Shown here: piece after piece, positions 7,629-18,770 of the stretch
Numbering within the stretch: the first letter of the stretch is position 1
Layout of the letters: every line of letters begins with the position of its first letter
NCBI RefSeq assembly: GCF_016583825.1
Contig: NZ_NRRV01000010.1
Coordinates: forward strand, 1-64,000
Length of the DNA: 64,000 nucleotides
DNA from: Thiohalocapsa halophila
GTDB taxonomy: Bacteria; Pseudomonadota; Gammaproteobacteria; Chromatiales; Chromatiaceae
Direction: 5' to 3'
Notes under the pieces: generated by a model
Database searches by the model: none
What the model saw: only the letters and a program-made list of their open reading frames with translations
Told to the model about the DNA's origin: nothing
Made by a program: the position numbers and the translations under genes

Positions 7629-10049
7629 ATGCATTTACGGGCAAAGCTCGCCCTTGCTCTTGGCCCCCTGGTGGTGGCGCCGGTATTCGCCCTGGGCTGG
7701 CTCACCTGGGAGTCATTGCGCAACGAGCTCCAAGGCGAAGCCGCGCGCGGGATGCAGGCAGCATTGTTGCTGGCGGAGCAACGGCTGACGGATTTGGTGG
7801 CCGATGCACATGCAGACGCCGGTCTGCTGGCCGCCGCGCCCGAAGTCCGGGCCTATGCCGCAGCCCTGGTCAGTGCGGATGGCGGGGCAGCCGTCCGCGC
7901 GGATTTGATGCGCCTGCTTGAGCACTATCGCACCGCCTACCCGGGCTATTTGGCCATCCGCCTGCTGAACGACGGGGGGGACATCCTCATCGAGGCGAGC
8001 GCCAAGGGCTTGCAGGACGACACAGCGGCATTGCGTGCGGGCGATCCACCGCCGGCCGCGGGGGCGACAGCACTACAGCGCTTCGATTCGCAGGCCGATG
8101 TGCTCCATGTCGAGCATCCCGTCGTGCTGCCGGCCGCCGACGGAGTCGCCGGTTTTCGGGGCCGGCTGGCGCTGAGCGTTGCTCTGGCACCCCTCTATGC
8201 GCGTCTCGCGGAGCCCTATCCGCGCTTCGGCGGTGAGCTGCTGCTGGCGCTTCCCGGCGGCGGTCTCCTTAACGCTAGTGGCGATGCACCGCGCCAATTG
8301 CCGTCCGCCCTGCGTGAGCAGTTGAGCGCTTTGGAGCATGCCGTCGAGCCCCACCGGCTGCGCTGGCGCGGCGAGCCGAGCCTGGCACTGGCTCGGTCGC
8401 TCCCTGCGGGTGTCACCGCGGTCGCTGTGCAGCCCCTGCACAATCTGTCCCGGCCGCTACAACAGCTGGCGCTGCAAATCGTCGCCATCAGCTTTTTCGC
8501 GGGCCTATTGCTGGTGGCGATGCTCTTCGTCTGGCTGCGGCGGCTGGTGTTGCGGCCGCTCACGGCCCTGCGCCAGGCGGCCCGCGCCATCGGCACCGGG
8601 CGCAGTGTGCCGGCGCTGCCGGTGCCCGGCGATGATGAGCTTGGGGAGCTCGCCGCGGAGCTGCATGACATGGCCGAGCGCCTGGGCCAGTACAACGAGC
8701 AGATCGAGCAGCTCGCTTTCTACGATCAGCTCACGGGGCTGCCCAACCGCAACCTGATTCGCGATCTGCTGGCTAAGCGTATGGGGGCGCCGCGCGCACA
8801 AGACGATGTGCTGGCACTGCTGTTCGTGGACCTGGACAACTTCAAGCAGATCAACGACAACCTCGGCCATGCGGTGGGCGACAGCCTGCTCGAGACCTTT
8901 GCCGATCGGCTGCATGCCTTGCTGGCGGCGGAGGGGCTCGGCCACAGCGCCCTGCTGGCACGCTTCGGCGGCGACGAGCTGCTGGTTGCGGCGGATGCAC
9001 TGCCGGGTCCGCGTGCAGTCGAGACGCTCGCCAAGCGCATCCTTGCCGTGGCATCGGAGCCCTTCGAGCTCAACGGGGGCCGCTATATCGTCACCGCCAG
9101 CATCGGGATCGCCCTGTATCCCCGGGACGCGGATGACCCGGAAGGACTGATCCGCTGTGCCGATCTCGCCATGTATCGGGCCAAGGCCGAGGGCCGCGAC
9201 CTCTATCGGTTCTTCACCCGCGAGCTCAATGCGCGCGCTTCCCAACGCCTGCACTTGGAGCACCGCCTGCGCGAGGCGGTGGCGGCGCAGCAGCTCAGCC
9301 TGCTCTACCAGCCCATCCTGGACCTCGACACAGGGGCGCTGGTGGCCTGCGAGGCCCTGCTGCGCTGGCACGACGACGAGCTCGGGCCAGTGCCGCCCGC
9401 ACGGTTCGTACCGGTGGCGGAAGAAAGCGGTCTCATCCAGGACATCGGCCGTTTCGTGCTGAGCACGGTCTGTGAGCAGGTGGCGGCTTGGCGTGACGCT
9501 GGTCTCGGCACCTGTCCCGTTGCCGTCAACGTCTCCGCCGCGCATCTGCAGCGCGAGTCCCTGGCGGGTCCGGTAGCGGACCTGCTCGGGCGCTTCGGCT
9601 TGAGCGCCGATGCCCTGCAGATCGAAATCACGGAGTCCGTGCTGATGGACTTGAGCGGCGCCATCAGCGCCCGCGTTCAGGCCCTGAGCGACTTGGGCCT
9701 CGCCATCCACATCGACGATTTCGGCACCGGGTATTCCTCCATCAACTATTTGCGGCGCTTCGCCATCGACTGTATCAAGATCGACCGCTCCTTCATCGCC
9801 AACCTTTGCAACCGTGACGAGGATCAGGCCTTGGCCACCGCCATGATCGCCATGGCCAAGGCCTTCAGCCTCAGGGTCATTGCCGAGGGCATCGAGGAGC
9901 GGGTACAACTGGAGGTGCTGCGCAGGCTCGGCTGCGACTTCGGTCAGGGCTACTACTTCGCGCGCCCGATGGACGCCGCCGATCTGGCCCGCTGTCTTCA
10001 GGCCCCCGGGCTGCTTGCCGCGCCCAAGCTCGCCGCAGCCGGGGCCTGA
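7629..10049 (+). CDS. Membrane-bound GGDEF/EAL cyclic-di-GMP protein
   Basis: An 806-aa protein with an N-terminal transmembrane helix (residues about 5-27), a periplasmic sensor region, a second membrane helix near 285-305, HAMP-like sequence, GGDEF (from about 365) and EAL (from about 545). The GGDEF domain keeps LTGLPNRN at 368 and DLDNFKQINDNLGH, but its active loop reads GGDEL at 447. The EAL domain looks intact: EALLRW at 575, DDFGTGYSS, and KIDRSFI. A phosphodiesterase role is therefore likely, and the cyclase half may be active, weakened or regulatory. The ATG at 7629 gives a proper first membrane helix; the longer frame from 7500 adds 43 non-hydrophobic residues. Confidence 0.9.
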   Translation: MHLRAKLALALGPLVVAPVFALGWLTWESLRNELQGEAARGMQAALLLAEQRLTDLVADAHADAGLLAAAPEVRAYAAALVSADGGAAVRADLMRLLEHYRTAYPGYLAIRLLNDGGDILIEASAKGLQDDTAALRAGDPPPAAGATALQRFDSQADVLHVEHPVVLPAADGVAGFRGRLALSVALAPLYARLAEPYPRFGGELLLALPGGGLLNASGDAPRQLPSALREQLSALEHAVEPHRLRWRGEPSLALARSLPAGVTAVAVQPLHNLSRPLQQLALQIVAISFFAGLLLVAMLFVWLRRLVLRPLTALRQAARAIGTGRSVPALPVPGDDELGELAAELHDMAERLGQYNEQIEQLAFYDQLTGLPNRNLIRDLLAKRMGAPRAQDDVLALLFVDLDNFKQINDNLGHAVGDSLLETFADRLHALLAAEGLGHSALLARFGGDELLVAADALPGPRAVETLAKRILAVASEPFELNGGRYIVTASIGIALYPRDADDPEGLIRCADLAMYRAKAEGRDLYRFFTRELNARASQRLHLEHRLREAVAAQQLSLLYQPILDLDTGALVACEALLRWHDDELGPVPPARFVPVAEESGLIQDIGRFVLSTVCEQVAAWRDAGLGTCPVAVNVSAAHLQRESLAGPVADLLGRFGLSADALQIEITESVLMDLSGAISARVQALSDLGLAIHIDDFGTGYSSINYLRRFAIDCIKIDRSFIANLCNRDEDQALATAMIAMAKAFSLRVIAEGIEERVQLEVLRRLGCDFGQGYYFARPMDAADLARCLQAPGLLAAPKLAAAGA

Positions 10050-10137
10050 AGGCCGCCGCCCGCGTGCGATCTGCGGTGGTCGGCTTCTTGGGGCTGCAAG
10101 GTGTGGCAAACCCGCCGGAAGCCGTATCATCGGCACC

Positions 10138-10299
10138 ATGAGAAACGCCCAGTCGCAGCAATCCGCCCATCCCCGTGGCCGCCCGCCGCAGACCGCCGAG
10201 CCGCCGCCACCGCCGCGCCTCGGCAGCCGGGTGTTGGGCTGGTCCTTGATGGCCCTGAGTCTCGGCCTCGTGTCCTGCCAGTCCCTATTCGTGCTATGA
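10138..10299 (+). CDS. Small single-span membrane protein
   Basis: A 53-aa protein with a proline-rich cytosolic N-terminus (RPPQTAEPPPPPRLG) and one C-terminal hydrophobic helix (VLGWSLMALSLGLVSCQSLF). The stop overlaps the start of the XpaC-like gene as ATGA at 10296-10299, which indicates translational coupling. TATCAT lies about ten bases before the start codon, as it does before the candidate ORF at 7074. I do not recognise a family. Confidence 0.6.
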   Translation: MRNAQSQQSAHPRGRPPQTAEPPPPPRLGSRVLGWSLMALSLGLVSCQSLFVL

Positions 10300-11300
10300 G
10301 CGACGAGCGCCGCAGCCAATCGCATGACCAGCGTGCCCACGGGCAGGCGTCTACCAGCACGCGCGACTTGGGGCGCCTGCTGACCAAGGTCTCCGAGCTG
10401 GATCTGCACCTGAATCTGCCCACCGCCGAGCCCAAAGGGGCTCTGCCGGGCCGAGCAGGCCGGGCGGCGGCGGGCGGATTGGTGCAGACCCGCTCGGCCC
10501 GCCGCCGGCGCCCGGGTGTTTTCGGCCTGTGGCTCCTGTCCGCGCCGCTGCTGCTGTCGGCGGTCATTGCCCTGGCGGCCGGGCGCTTTGGTGGCTTCGC
10601 CGGCGATGCCTTGGGCTGGGGGCTCGTCGCGCTGGGCGCCGTGCTCACCCGCCGCAGTGGGGATGATGCCGGCACGCTGGAGCGGCGGTTCTCGCGGCGG
10701 CTACGCCTGCCGCGCAAGAACCTCGGCGGCGCTGCGGTGGCCGCCGGCGTCGCTGTTGCTGCCGTGCTGGGCGTGGGCCAGTCCCTCCCGGTGGGGGTCG
10801 CCTTCGGGGCGCTGGCGGCGCTGGCCTTCCACCTCATCTATCGCTTCGAGCCGCTGCTGACCGGCGAGCGGCTCGGCGCCGGCGACCGCGAGTCCCGTCA
10901 GGTGGCCGAGGCCCTAGCCGAGGCCGAGCAGCGGCTCATCACCATCGAGCGCGCCGCCGGCGGCGTGGGCAATGCGGAGCTGGACGCACGCCTCGGGCGC
11001 ATCGCCGCCGAGGGTCGCGGCATCCTGGCGCAGATCGCCGAGCGGCCCTCCGACCTGCGCCGGGCGCGGCGGTTTCTGACCGTGTTCCTGGAGGGCGCCG
11101 AGCGGGTCTCCGACGGCTACGTGCGCACCCACCGCCACAGCGACACACCGGAGCTGACGCAGAGCTTCCGCAGCGTGCTCGAGACCATCGAGGCGCAGTT
11201 CCGCCGCCAGCGCGAGCGCCTGCAAAAGGCGGACGTCATGGACCTCGACGTGCAGATCGAAGTGCTGAAGAAGCAGCTGGAGCAGGAAGGCATCCGCTGA
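10296..11300 (+). CDS. XpaC-like 5-bromo-4-chloroindolyl phosphate hydrolysis family protein
   Basis: A 334-aa protein with a basic, Arg/Ser-rich N-terminus, a hydrophobic hairpin pair around residues 75-110 and a second hydrophobic segment near 150-175, then a helical cytosolic C-terminus. That C-terminus (AERPSDLRRARRFLTVFLEG, DTPELTQSFRSVLETIEAQF, MDLDVQIEVLKKQLEQEG) is the XpaC signature. XpaC is usually next to the toxic-anion resistance gene telA; no telA is visible here. The enzymatic label of the family is historical and the true role is unknown. The ATG at 10296 overlaps the stop of the small membrane protein. Confidence 0.75.
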   Translation: MSDERRSQSHDQRAHGQASTSTRDLGRLLTKVSELDLHLNLPTAEPKGALPGRAGRAAAGGLVQTRSARRRRPGVFGLWLLSAPLLLSAVIALAAGRFGGFAGDALGWGLVALGAVLTRRSGDDAGTLERRFSRRLRLPRKNLGGAAVAAGVAVAAVLGVGQSLPVGVAFGALAALAFHLIYRFEPLLTGERLGAGDRESRQVAEALAEAEQRLITIERAAGGVGNAELDARLGRIAAEGRGILAQIAERPSDLRRARRFLTVFLEGAERVSDGYVRTHRHSDTPELTQSFRSVLETIEAQFRRQRERLQKADVMDLDVQIEVLKKQLEQEGIR

Positions 11301-11405
11301 TCACCACCGTCACCAAAACCCGGGGACGGTATACCCAATTGCCCACGGACAGAGCTCCGCAGTCAGCGTGTCGCGCTCAAGTTCTATATACTGTCACCAG
11401 AATAT

Positions 11406-13959
<2,554 letters not shown>

Positions 13960-13962
13960 GCG

Positions 13963-14391
13963 TCAGCGCACCTCGTGATGCTTCAGGTCGTAGCCGCAGT
14001 CGCTGTAGTACTTCCAGCGCGTGCGCCCGGCCCGTAGGACGGTGGGGTCCCGGTCAAGCGGCTCGCACAGGCGCTCGAAGCGGCCGAAGAACTCCGGCAC
14101 CTCGGTGCTCAGGTTGATGAGCACCTGGTCTTCGTCGGTGGGCTCGCCGTCGGTGCTGAGCAGCACCGGCGTGTAGGCGGGCTTGACCTCGCCCACCAGC
14201 CCATGGGGCAGGAAGCTGCCGTCGCGGAAGGTCCAGAGCAGGCGGTCCAATTGGCGGGCGAGGTCCATGTCCGGGCAGTGGACGAGCACCCGGCGGCCGT
14301 CGCCGTGGGCGCGCTCGGCGATGCGGCAGGCGAGGCCGAGCCGGTCGCCCCGGGCGCCGTCGGCGAGCACGTAGAAGTCGATGCGGGTCAT
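13963..14391 (-). CDS. holC: DNA polymerase III subunit chi
   Basis: A 142-aa protein matching HolC: MTRIDFYVLADG at the start, LACRIAERAHGDGRRVLVHC in the first helix-strand unit, and LDRLLWTFRDGSFLPHGL, which in known chi proteins lies near the psi and SSB contact surface. It acts in the clamp-loader complex at the replication fork. It lies 47 bases downstream of pepA on the same strand, the usual pepA-holC order of gammaproteobacteria, and ends three bases from the dapB stop on the other strand. Confidence 0.93.
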   Translation of the reverse strand: MTRIDFYVLADGARGDRLGLACRIAERAHGDGRRVLVHCPDMDLARQLDRLLWTFRDGSFLPHGLVGEVKPAYTPVLLSTDGEPTDEDQVLINLSTEVPEFFGRFERLCEPLDRDPTVLRAGRTRWKYYSDCGYDLKHHEVR

Positions 14392-14405
14392 GGCGGCTGG
14401 TGAGC

Positions 14406-14431
14406 CGATGCGCCTCAAGCGCGGCGCATCG
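14406..14431 (-). terminator. Hairpin between pepA and holC
   Basis: A perfect 9-bp inverted repeat, CGATGCGCC at 14406-14414 and GGCGCATCG at 14423-14431, separated by an 8-base loop. It sits in the 47-base gap between the pepA stop and the holC start. There is no U-run, so it may be an attenuator, an mRNA processing or stability hairpin, or a weak terminator rather than a strong one. Confidence 0.35.
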
Positions 14432-14438
14432 CGACAGG

Positions 14439-15929
14439 CTAATCCTTGGTCTCGACCCCGCTGCGGCGGATCAGAAACTCGCTGAGCAAGGGCACCGGCC
14501 GGCCGGTGGCGCCCTTCTCCTTGCCCTTGAGCCAAGCCGTGCCGGCGATGTCCAGGTGCGCCCAGGGATAGGCCTTGGTGAAGCGCGACAGGAAGCAGGC
14601 GGCGGTGACGGCGCCGGCCTCGCGGCCGCCGATGTTGGCCATGTCCGCGAAGTTGCTGTCGAGCTGCTGCTGATAGTCCTCCCACAGCGGCAGGCGCCAA
14701 ACCCGGTCGTCGGCGGCCTCGCCGGCGGCCGTGATTTCCTTGGCCAGCTTGTCGTCGCCGGTGAAGAGCCCGGAGGGATGTTTCCCCAGGGCGATGATGC
14801 AGGCGCCGGTGAGGGTGGCCATGTCCAGCACCACGTCCGGCTCGAAGCGCTCCGCATAGGTCAGTGTGTCGCAGAGGATGAGTCGGCCCTCGGCGTCGGT
14901 GTTCAGGATCTCGATGGTCTGCCCGGATAGGCTGGTGACCACGTCCCCCGGCTTGTTGGCGTCGCCGTCCGGCAGATTCTCGGACGCCGGCACCAGGCCG
15001 ATGAGATTAATGGGCAGGCCCATGCGCACGGCGGCCACCATGGCACCGAAGACGCCGGCGCCGCCGGCCATGTCGTACTTCATCTCGTCCATCTCGCCGG
15101 CGGGCTTGATGGAGATGCCGCCGGCGTCGAAGGTGAGACCCTTGCCCACCAGCACGACGGGCTTGGTGTCCGCTGCTCCGCCCTGGTAGGACATCTTGAT
15201 GAGCTTGGCGGGCTGGCGGCTGCCGCGGCTCACGGACAGCAGCGCGCCCATGCCGAGCTCGGCCATGGCGGCTTCGTCCAGCACCTCGGTGCTGAGCGCC
15301 TCGTGCGCCTTGGCCAGCTCCACGGCCCGCTCGGCAAGATAGGTCGGCGTGCAGATGTTGCCCGGCAGGTTGCCGAGCTCACGGGCCAGTGCGACCCCGG
15401 CGCCGATGGCCTCGGCATGGGCGAGGGCGCGCTCGGCGACGGTGCGCTGAGCCTTCTTCTCCACCCAGAGGTCGAAGCGCTCCAGCAGCGGCGGTGCATC
15501 CTCCTTCGGCGGCTTGGTCTGCTCGTAGCGATAGGCACTCTCGGCCGCTTTCAGGGCCGCCGCCCGCACGCCGGCGTAGTCGTCGAGCCCGTCGGGCAGG
15601 GCGAGTAGGGCCTTGGTGACGCGGCTCTCGCCGAGCCGCGACAGGGCGGTGCCCAGCGCCTTGGTGAGCTTGCCGCGATCGAACTCCTTGCGCTTGCCGA
15701 GGCCCAGCAGCAGCACGCGCTCGACGCTGATGCCGGGCAGGTCATAGGCGAGCAGCGTGCCCTTGCCGCCGTCCAGATCGCCCTTGCGCAGCAGCTTGGC
15801 GATGGCGCCGTCGCTCGCCTTGTCGACGGTCGCCGCCGCCGCGGAGAGCTTGTGCTTGTCGTAGACGCCGAGGATTAGGCAGGGGGTCTTGGCCTTGGCG
15901 AGGTCGCCGCCGACGATCTTGAGCTCCAT
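14439..15929 (-). CDS. pepA: Leucyl aminopeptidase (M17)
   Basis: A 496-aa cytosolic metallo-aminopeptidase. The M17 signature NTDAEGRLIL is present, as are the metal- and substrate-binding regions VGKGLTFDAGGISIKP and MKYDMAGGAGVFGAM. In enterobacteria PepA also acts as a DNA-binding accessory factor; that is not shown here. The ATG at 15929 has an excellent ribosome-binding site (AGGAGACCCC). It is divergent from lptG, where most gammaproteobacteria have lptF first; see the lptF/lptG finding. Confidence 0.97.
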   Translation of the reverse strand: MELKIVGGDLAKAKTPCLILGVYDKHKLSAAAATVDKASDGAIAKLLRKGDLDGGKGTLLAYDLPGISVERVLLLGLGKRKEFDRGKLTKALGTALSRLGESRVTKALLALPDGLDDYAGVRAAALKAAESAYRYEQTKPPKEDAPPLLERFDLWVEKKAQRTVAERALAHAEAIGAGVALARELGNLPGNICTPTYLAERAVELAKAHEALSTEVLDEAAMAELGMGALLSVSRGSRQPAKLIKMSYQGGAADTKPVVLVGKGLTFDAGGISIKPAGEMDEMKYDMAGGAGVFGAMVAAVRMGLPINLIGLVPASENLPDGDANKPGDVVTSLSGQTIEILNTDAEGRLILCDTLTYAERFEPDVVLDMATLTGACIIALGKHPSGLFTGDDKLAKEITAAGEAADDRVWRLPLWEDYQQQLDSNFADMANIGGREAGAVTAACFLSRFTKAYPWAHLDIAGTAWLKGKEKGATGRPVPLLSEFLIRRSGVETKD

Positions 15930-16136
15930 GGGGTCTCCTGTTGCGACTGGCTGCATCTTCTGCCGACGCCGGCACCGCCAGGGCGCCCGGCTGTGCTAAC
16001 GTCCGCGCCCCTGAGTCTACCGGAACGGTGCGGGCGGCAAAAACGACATGCTTGCAGAGCAGGCGACAGCAGCGACGGCGCCCGCGGTGCGCGCACGCGT
16101 CTGTCTGCAGCCGAGCCGACGGCAGGGCGTCGGCGC

Positions 16137-17198
16137 GTGAATCGCCTGGATCGCTACTTGGCGCGGGCTGTGATCCTCGGCACCGGGGTGACCCTGGCGG
16201 TGCTGCTGCCGCTGCTCGGCTTTTTTCTGCTCGCGGACGAGCTGAACGATCTCGGCACCGACGGCTACCGCTTCCAGGACGCGCTCTGGTTCGTGACCCT
16301 CAGCTTGCCGCGCTACGCCTACCAGGTCTTCCCCATCGCGACCCTGATCGGCGCCCTGGTGGGCCTCGGCCAGCTGGCCGCTGGCTCCGAGCTGGTGGCC
16401 ATGCGCGCCGCAGGGGTCTCCATCGGGCGCATCGTGCTCGGTGCCATGCTCGGCGGTGCGCTCTTGGCGGCGGCTGCGGTGGCGGTGGGGGAGCTGGTGG
16501 CCCCGCCGGCGGAGCAGCGGGCGCTGACCCTGCGGCAGTCGGCCCAAAGCGGCGAGGATGTGGCCATGACCAGCGCGGGGCTCTGGGCCCGCGACGGCGA
16601 CACCTTTGTGAATATCCGTGAGCTGGACATCGGCGCGGACCTTCGGCACATCTACATCTACGAGGTTAGCGGTACGGAGCTGATCTCCGCCACCTATGCC
16701 GAGAGCGCCGCATACCGCGACGGCAGCTGGGTGCTCAAGAACATCCAGCGCAGCCTGATCGGCCGCGACGGCGTGCGCGTGGAGCGCTTGGTGGAGACCG
16801 GCTGGTCGTCACTGCTGCGGCCCGCGCTGCTCAAGGTGATCGTCGTGGAGCCGCAGGCGCTGTCGGTCTGGGGGCTCTATCGGTACATTCGGTTCATGGG
16901 GCGCACCGGCCAGGACGCCGGGCGCTACGAGGTTGCCTTCTGGGGCAAGCTGGTACAGCCGCTGTTGATCCTGGCCATGATCTTCGTCGCCATCCCGGTG
17001 CTGCTGGGCACAGCGCGCAGCACGGGCATGGGCATCAAGGTCTTCGTGGGCATCGTCATCGGTATCGCTTTCTACTTGGTGAGCCGCAGCTTTGCCTTTT
17101 TGTCCTTGCTCTACGGCATGAGTCCGGCGGTGGCGGCGCTGGCACCGCCGCTGATCTTCGCCGGCGTCGCCTTTTTGCTGCTGCGGCGGGTGGGATGA
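16137..17198 (+). CDS. lptG: LPS export ABC transporter permease LptG
   Basis: A 353-aa inner-membrane permease of the LptB2FG complex, which extracts lipopolysaccharide from the inner membrane. It has three N-terminal helices (ILGTGVTLAVLLPLLGFFLL onward), a periplasmic jellyroll region with GLWARDGDTFVNIRELDIG, and three C-terminal helices ending in LIFAGVAFLLLRR. The periplasmic sequence GLWARDGDTFVNI and the C-terminus are LptG-like. Translation most likely starts at GTG 16137 (VNRLDRYLARAVI). It is divergent from pepA. Its usual partner lptF is missing here and lies at 28892. Confidence 0.9.
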   Translation: MNRLDRYLARAVILGTGVTLAVLLPLLGFFLLADELNDLGTDGYRFQDALWFVTLSLPRYAYQVFPIATLIGALVGLGQLAAGSELVAMRAAGVSIGRIVLGAMLGGALLAAAAVAVGELVAPPAEQRALTLRQSAQSGEDVAMTSAGLWARDGDTFVNIRELDIGADLRHIYIYEVSGTELISATYAESAAYRDGSWVLKNIQRSLIGRDGVRVERLVETGWSSLLRPALLKVIVVEPQALSVWGLYRYIRFMGRTGQDAGRYEVAFWGKLVQPLLILAMIFVAIPVLLGTARSTGMGIKVFVGIVIGIAFYLVSRSFAFLSLLYGMSPAVAALAPPLIFAGVAFLLLRRVG

Positions 17199-17233
17199 GC
17201 GCGCGAGGCATGGCGCAGCTGCCGCCCTGCGCC

Positions 17234-17605
17234 TCAGCCGAGCGCCTGCTCGTGGGCGACGAGGCGCTCCACCTGCGCAGCCAAGGCTTCCAGAGCGAGG
17301 CCGGTGGCCGCCGCATCACCGCTGCGCGCCTGCCGCTCCAGGGCCTTCAGGCTGCTGCGCAGGGCCGTGACGCCGCAATAGGCGGCGCCGCCGCTCACAT
17401 GGTGAGCGTGATCCGCGGCCGCCGTGAGCTCGCCTGCGGCATGCAGGCGCCGCAGCTCCGCCAGCTCATCGGGCAGGCCCGCGCAGAGCTGGTGCAGCAG
17501 CCGCCGGGCGAGGGCGGCGTCGCCCACGCTCTCTGCGGCGGCGGCCTGGTCCCAGGCGGGTAGGTCCCAGATCGGGATGTCGTCGGCGCTGTCCGGTTGC
17601 GGCAT
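17234..17605 (-). CDS. Hpt domain phosphotransfer protein
   Basis: A 123-aa protein with a single histidine-phosphotransfer domain. The phosphorylation-site helix reads AHHVSGGAAYCG, matching the H-x-x-x-G pattern. The preceding LARRLLHQLCAGLPDELAELR and following LRSSLKALERQA form the expected four-helix bundle. It probably relays phosphate between a hybrid sensor kinase and a response regulator encoded elsewhere; no kinase is adjacent. The gene is convergent with lptG, with 35 bases between the two stops. Confidence 0.85.
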   Translation of the reverse strand: MPQPDSADDIPIWDLPAWDQAAAAESVGDAALARRLLHQLCAGLPDELAELRRLHAAGELTAAADHAHHVSGGAAYCGVTALRSSLKALERQARSGDAAATGLALEALAAQVERLVAHEQALG

Positions 17606-17851
17606 GGCGTGTAAGCTCCGTGGTGTGGACTGGTCGCTGCGGCAGCGGGCGGCTCGCCGGCGGTTGCGAGCGGGTATAAGGGACTGGCCTTTGCCGGCTG
17701 TCGGCGCTGTTGCACAATGCTGCTTCGACCCGCCGGCGGCTGGCTGCGGCAAAGTTGCCCGGCACCAGCCGCGGGGCGTTTCCGTAACCATCCTGTCGGC
17801 AGAAACCCTTTAAGCAGCAATCCTTTGGGCAGCAATCAAGAGCAGCCAAAG

Positions 17852-18742
17852 ATGAACTATCCGACCATCGAGCAGTTCGTCGGCAATACGCCGTTGGTGC
17901 GCTTGCAGCGCCTCCCGGGTGAGACGTCCAACATCGTGCTCGGCAAGCTGGAGGGTAACAATCCGGCGGGCTCGGTCAAGGATCGCGCCGCGCTCGGCAT
18001 GATCAGCCATGCCGAGGTGCGCGGGCAGATCCGCCCCGGCGACACCCTCATCGAGGCCACCAGCGGCAATACCGGCATTGCACTCGCCATGGCGGCGGCC
18101 ATCAAGGGCTACCGGATGCTGCTCATCATGCCGGAGCACATGAGCGTGGAGCGCCGCCAGTCCATGGCCGCCTATGGTGCCGAGATCCGCCTGACGCCGC
18201 GGGAGGCGAGCATGGAGGGCGCCATCGACCTGGCCCGGGAACTGGAAGCCCAGGGCGTCGGCGTGCGCCTGGACCAGTTCTCGAATCCCGACAACCCACT
18301 GGCCCACGCCGAGACCACCGGCCCCGAGATCTGGCGCGACACCGCAGGCGCCGTGACCCACTTCGTCAGCGCCATGGGGACCACGGGCACCATCATGGGC
18401 ACCAGCCGTTACCTCAAGGCGCAGAGCCCGGCAGTCCAGATCGTCGGCGTGCAGCCGGAGCCGGGCGCCAGCATCCCCGGCATCCGCCGCTGGCCGGAGG
18501 CCTATCTGCCGAAGATCTACGACGCCTCCCGGGTCGATCGCATCATCGACGTCTCCCAGCAGGAGGCCGAGGAGACCATGCGCGCCATGGCCGCCCGCGA
18601 GGGCATCTTCGCCGGCGTCTCCTCCGGCGGTGCCATGGCCGCGGCGCTGCGGCTCTGCAAAGAGGTGGAGGACGCGGTGATCGTCAGCATCGTTTGCGAC
18701 CGCGGCGACCGCTATCTCTCCACGGGCGTCTATCCCGCCTGA
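17852..18742 (+). CDS. cysM: Cysteine synthase B
   Basis: A 296-aa PLP enzyme that makes cysteine from O-acetylserine and sulfide or thiosulfate. The PLP lysine lies in NPAGSVKDRAALGM, the substrate loop is EATSGNTGIALAM, and the phosphate-binding loop GTTGTIMGTSRYL. The C-terminal GVSSGGAM completes the active site. The IPGIRRWPEAYLP segment is typical of CysM rather than CysK. The start ATG is at 17852. Downstream rlmD follows in 28 bases, a common gammaproteobacterial gene order. Confidence 0.95.
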   Translation: MNYPTIEQFVGNTPLVRLQRLPGETSNIVLGKLEGNNPAGSVKDRAALGMISHAEVRGQIRPGDTLIEATSGNTGIALAMAAAIKGYRMLLIMPEHMSVERRQSMAAYGAEIRLTPREASMEGAIDLARELEAQGVGVRLDQFSNPDNPLAHAETTGPEIWRDTAGAVTHFVSAMGTTGTIMGTSRYLKAQSPAVQIVGVQPEPGASIPGIRRWPEAYLPKIYDASRVDRIIDVSQQEAEETMRAMAAREGIFAGVSSGGAMAAALRLCKEVEDAVIVSIVCDRGDRYLSTGVYPA

Positions 18743-18770
18743 GCCGGCCGGGCGCGTACCTACCAGCACC

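Noticed and set aside
8505-10409. Minus-strand open frame of about 630 codons under the GGDEF/EAL gene
   Set aside because: The plus-strand product has complete GGDEF and EAL motifs; the minus-strand translation has none.
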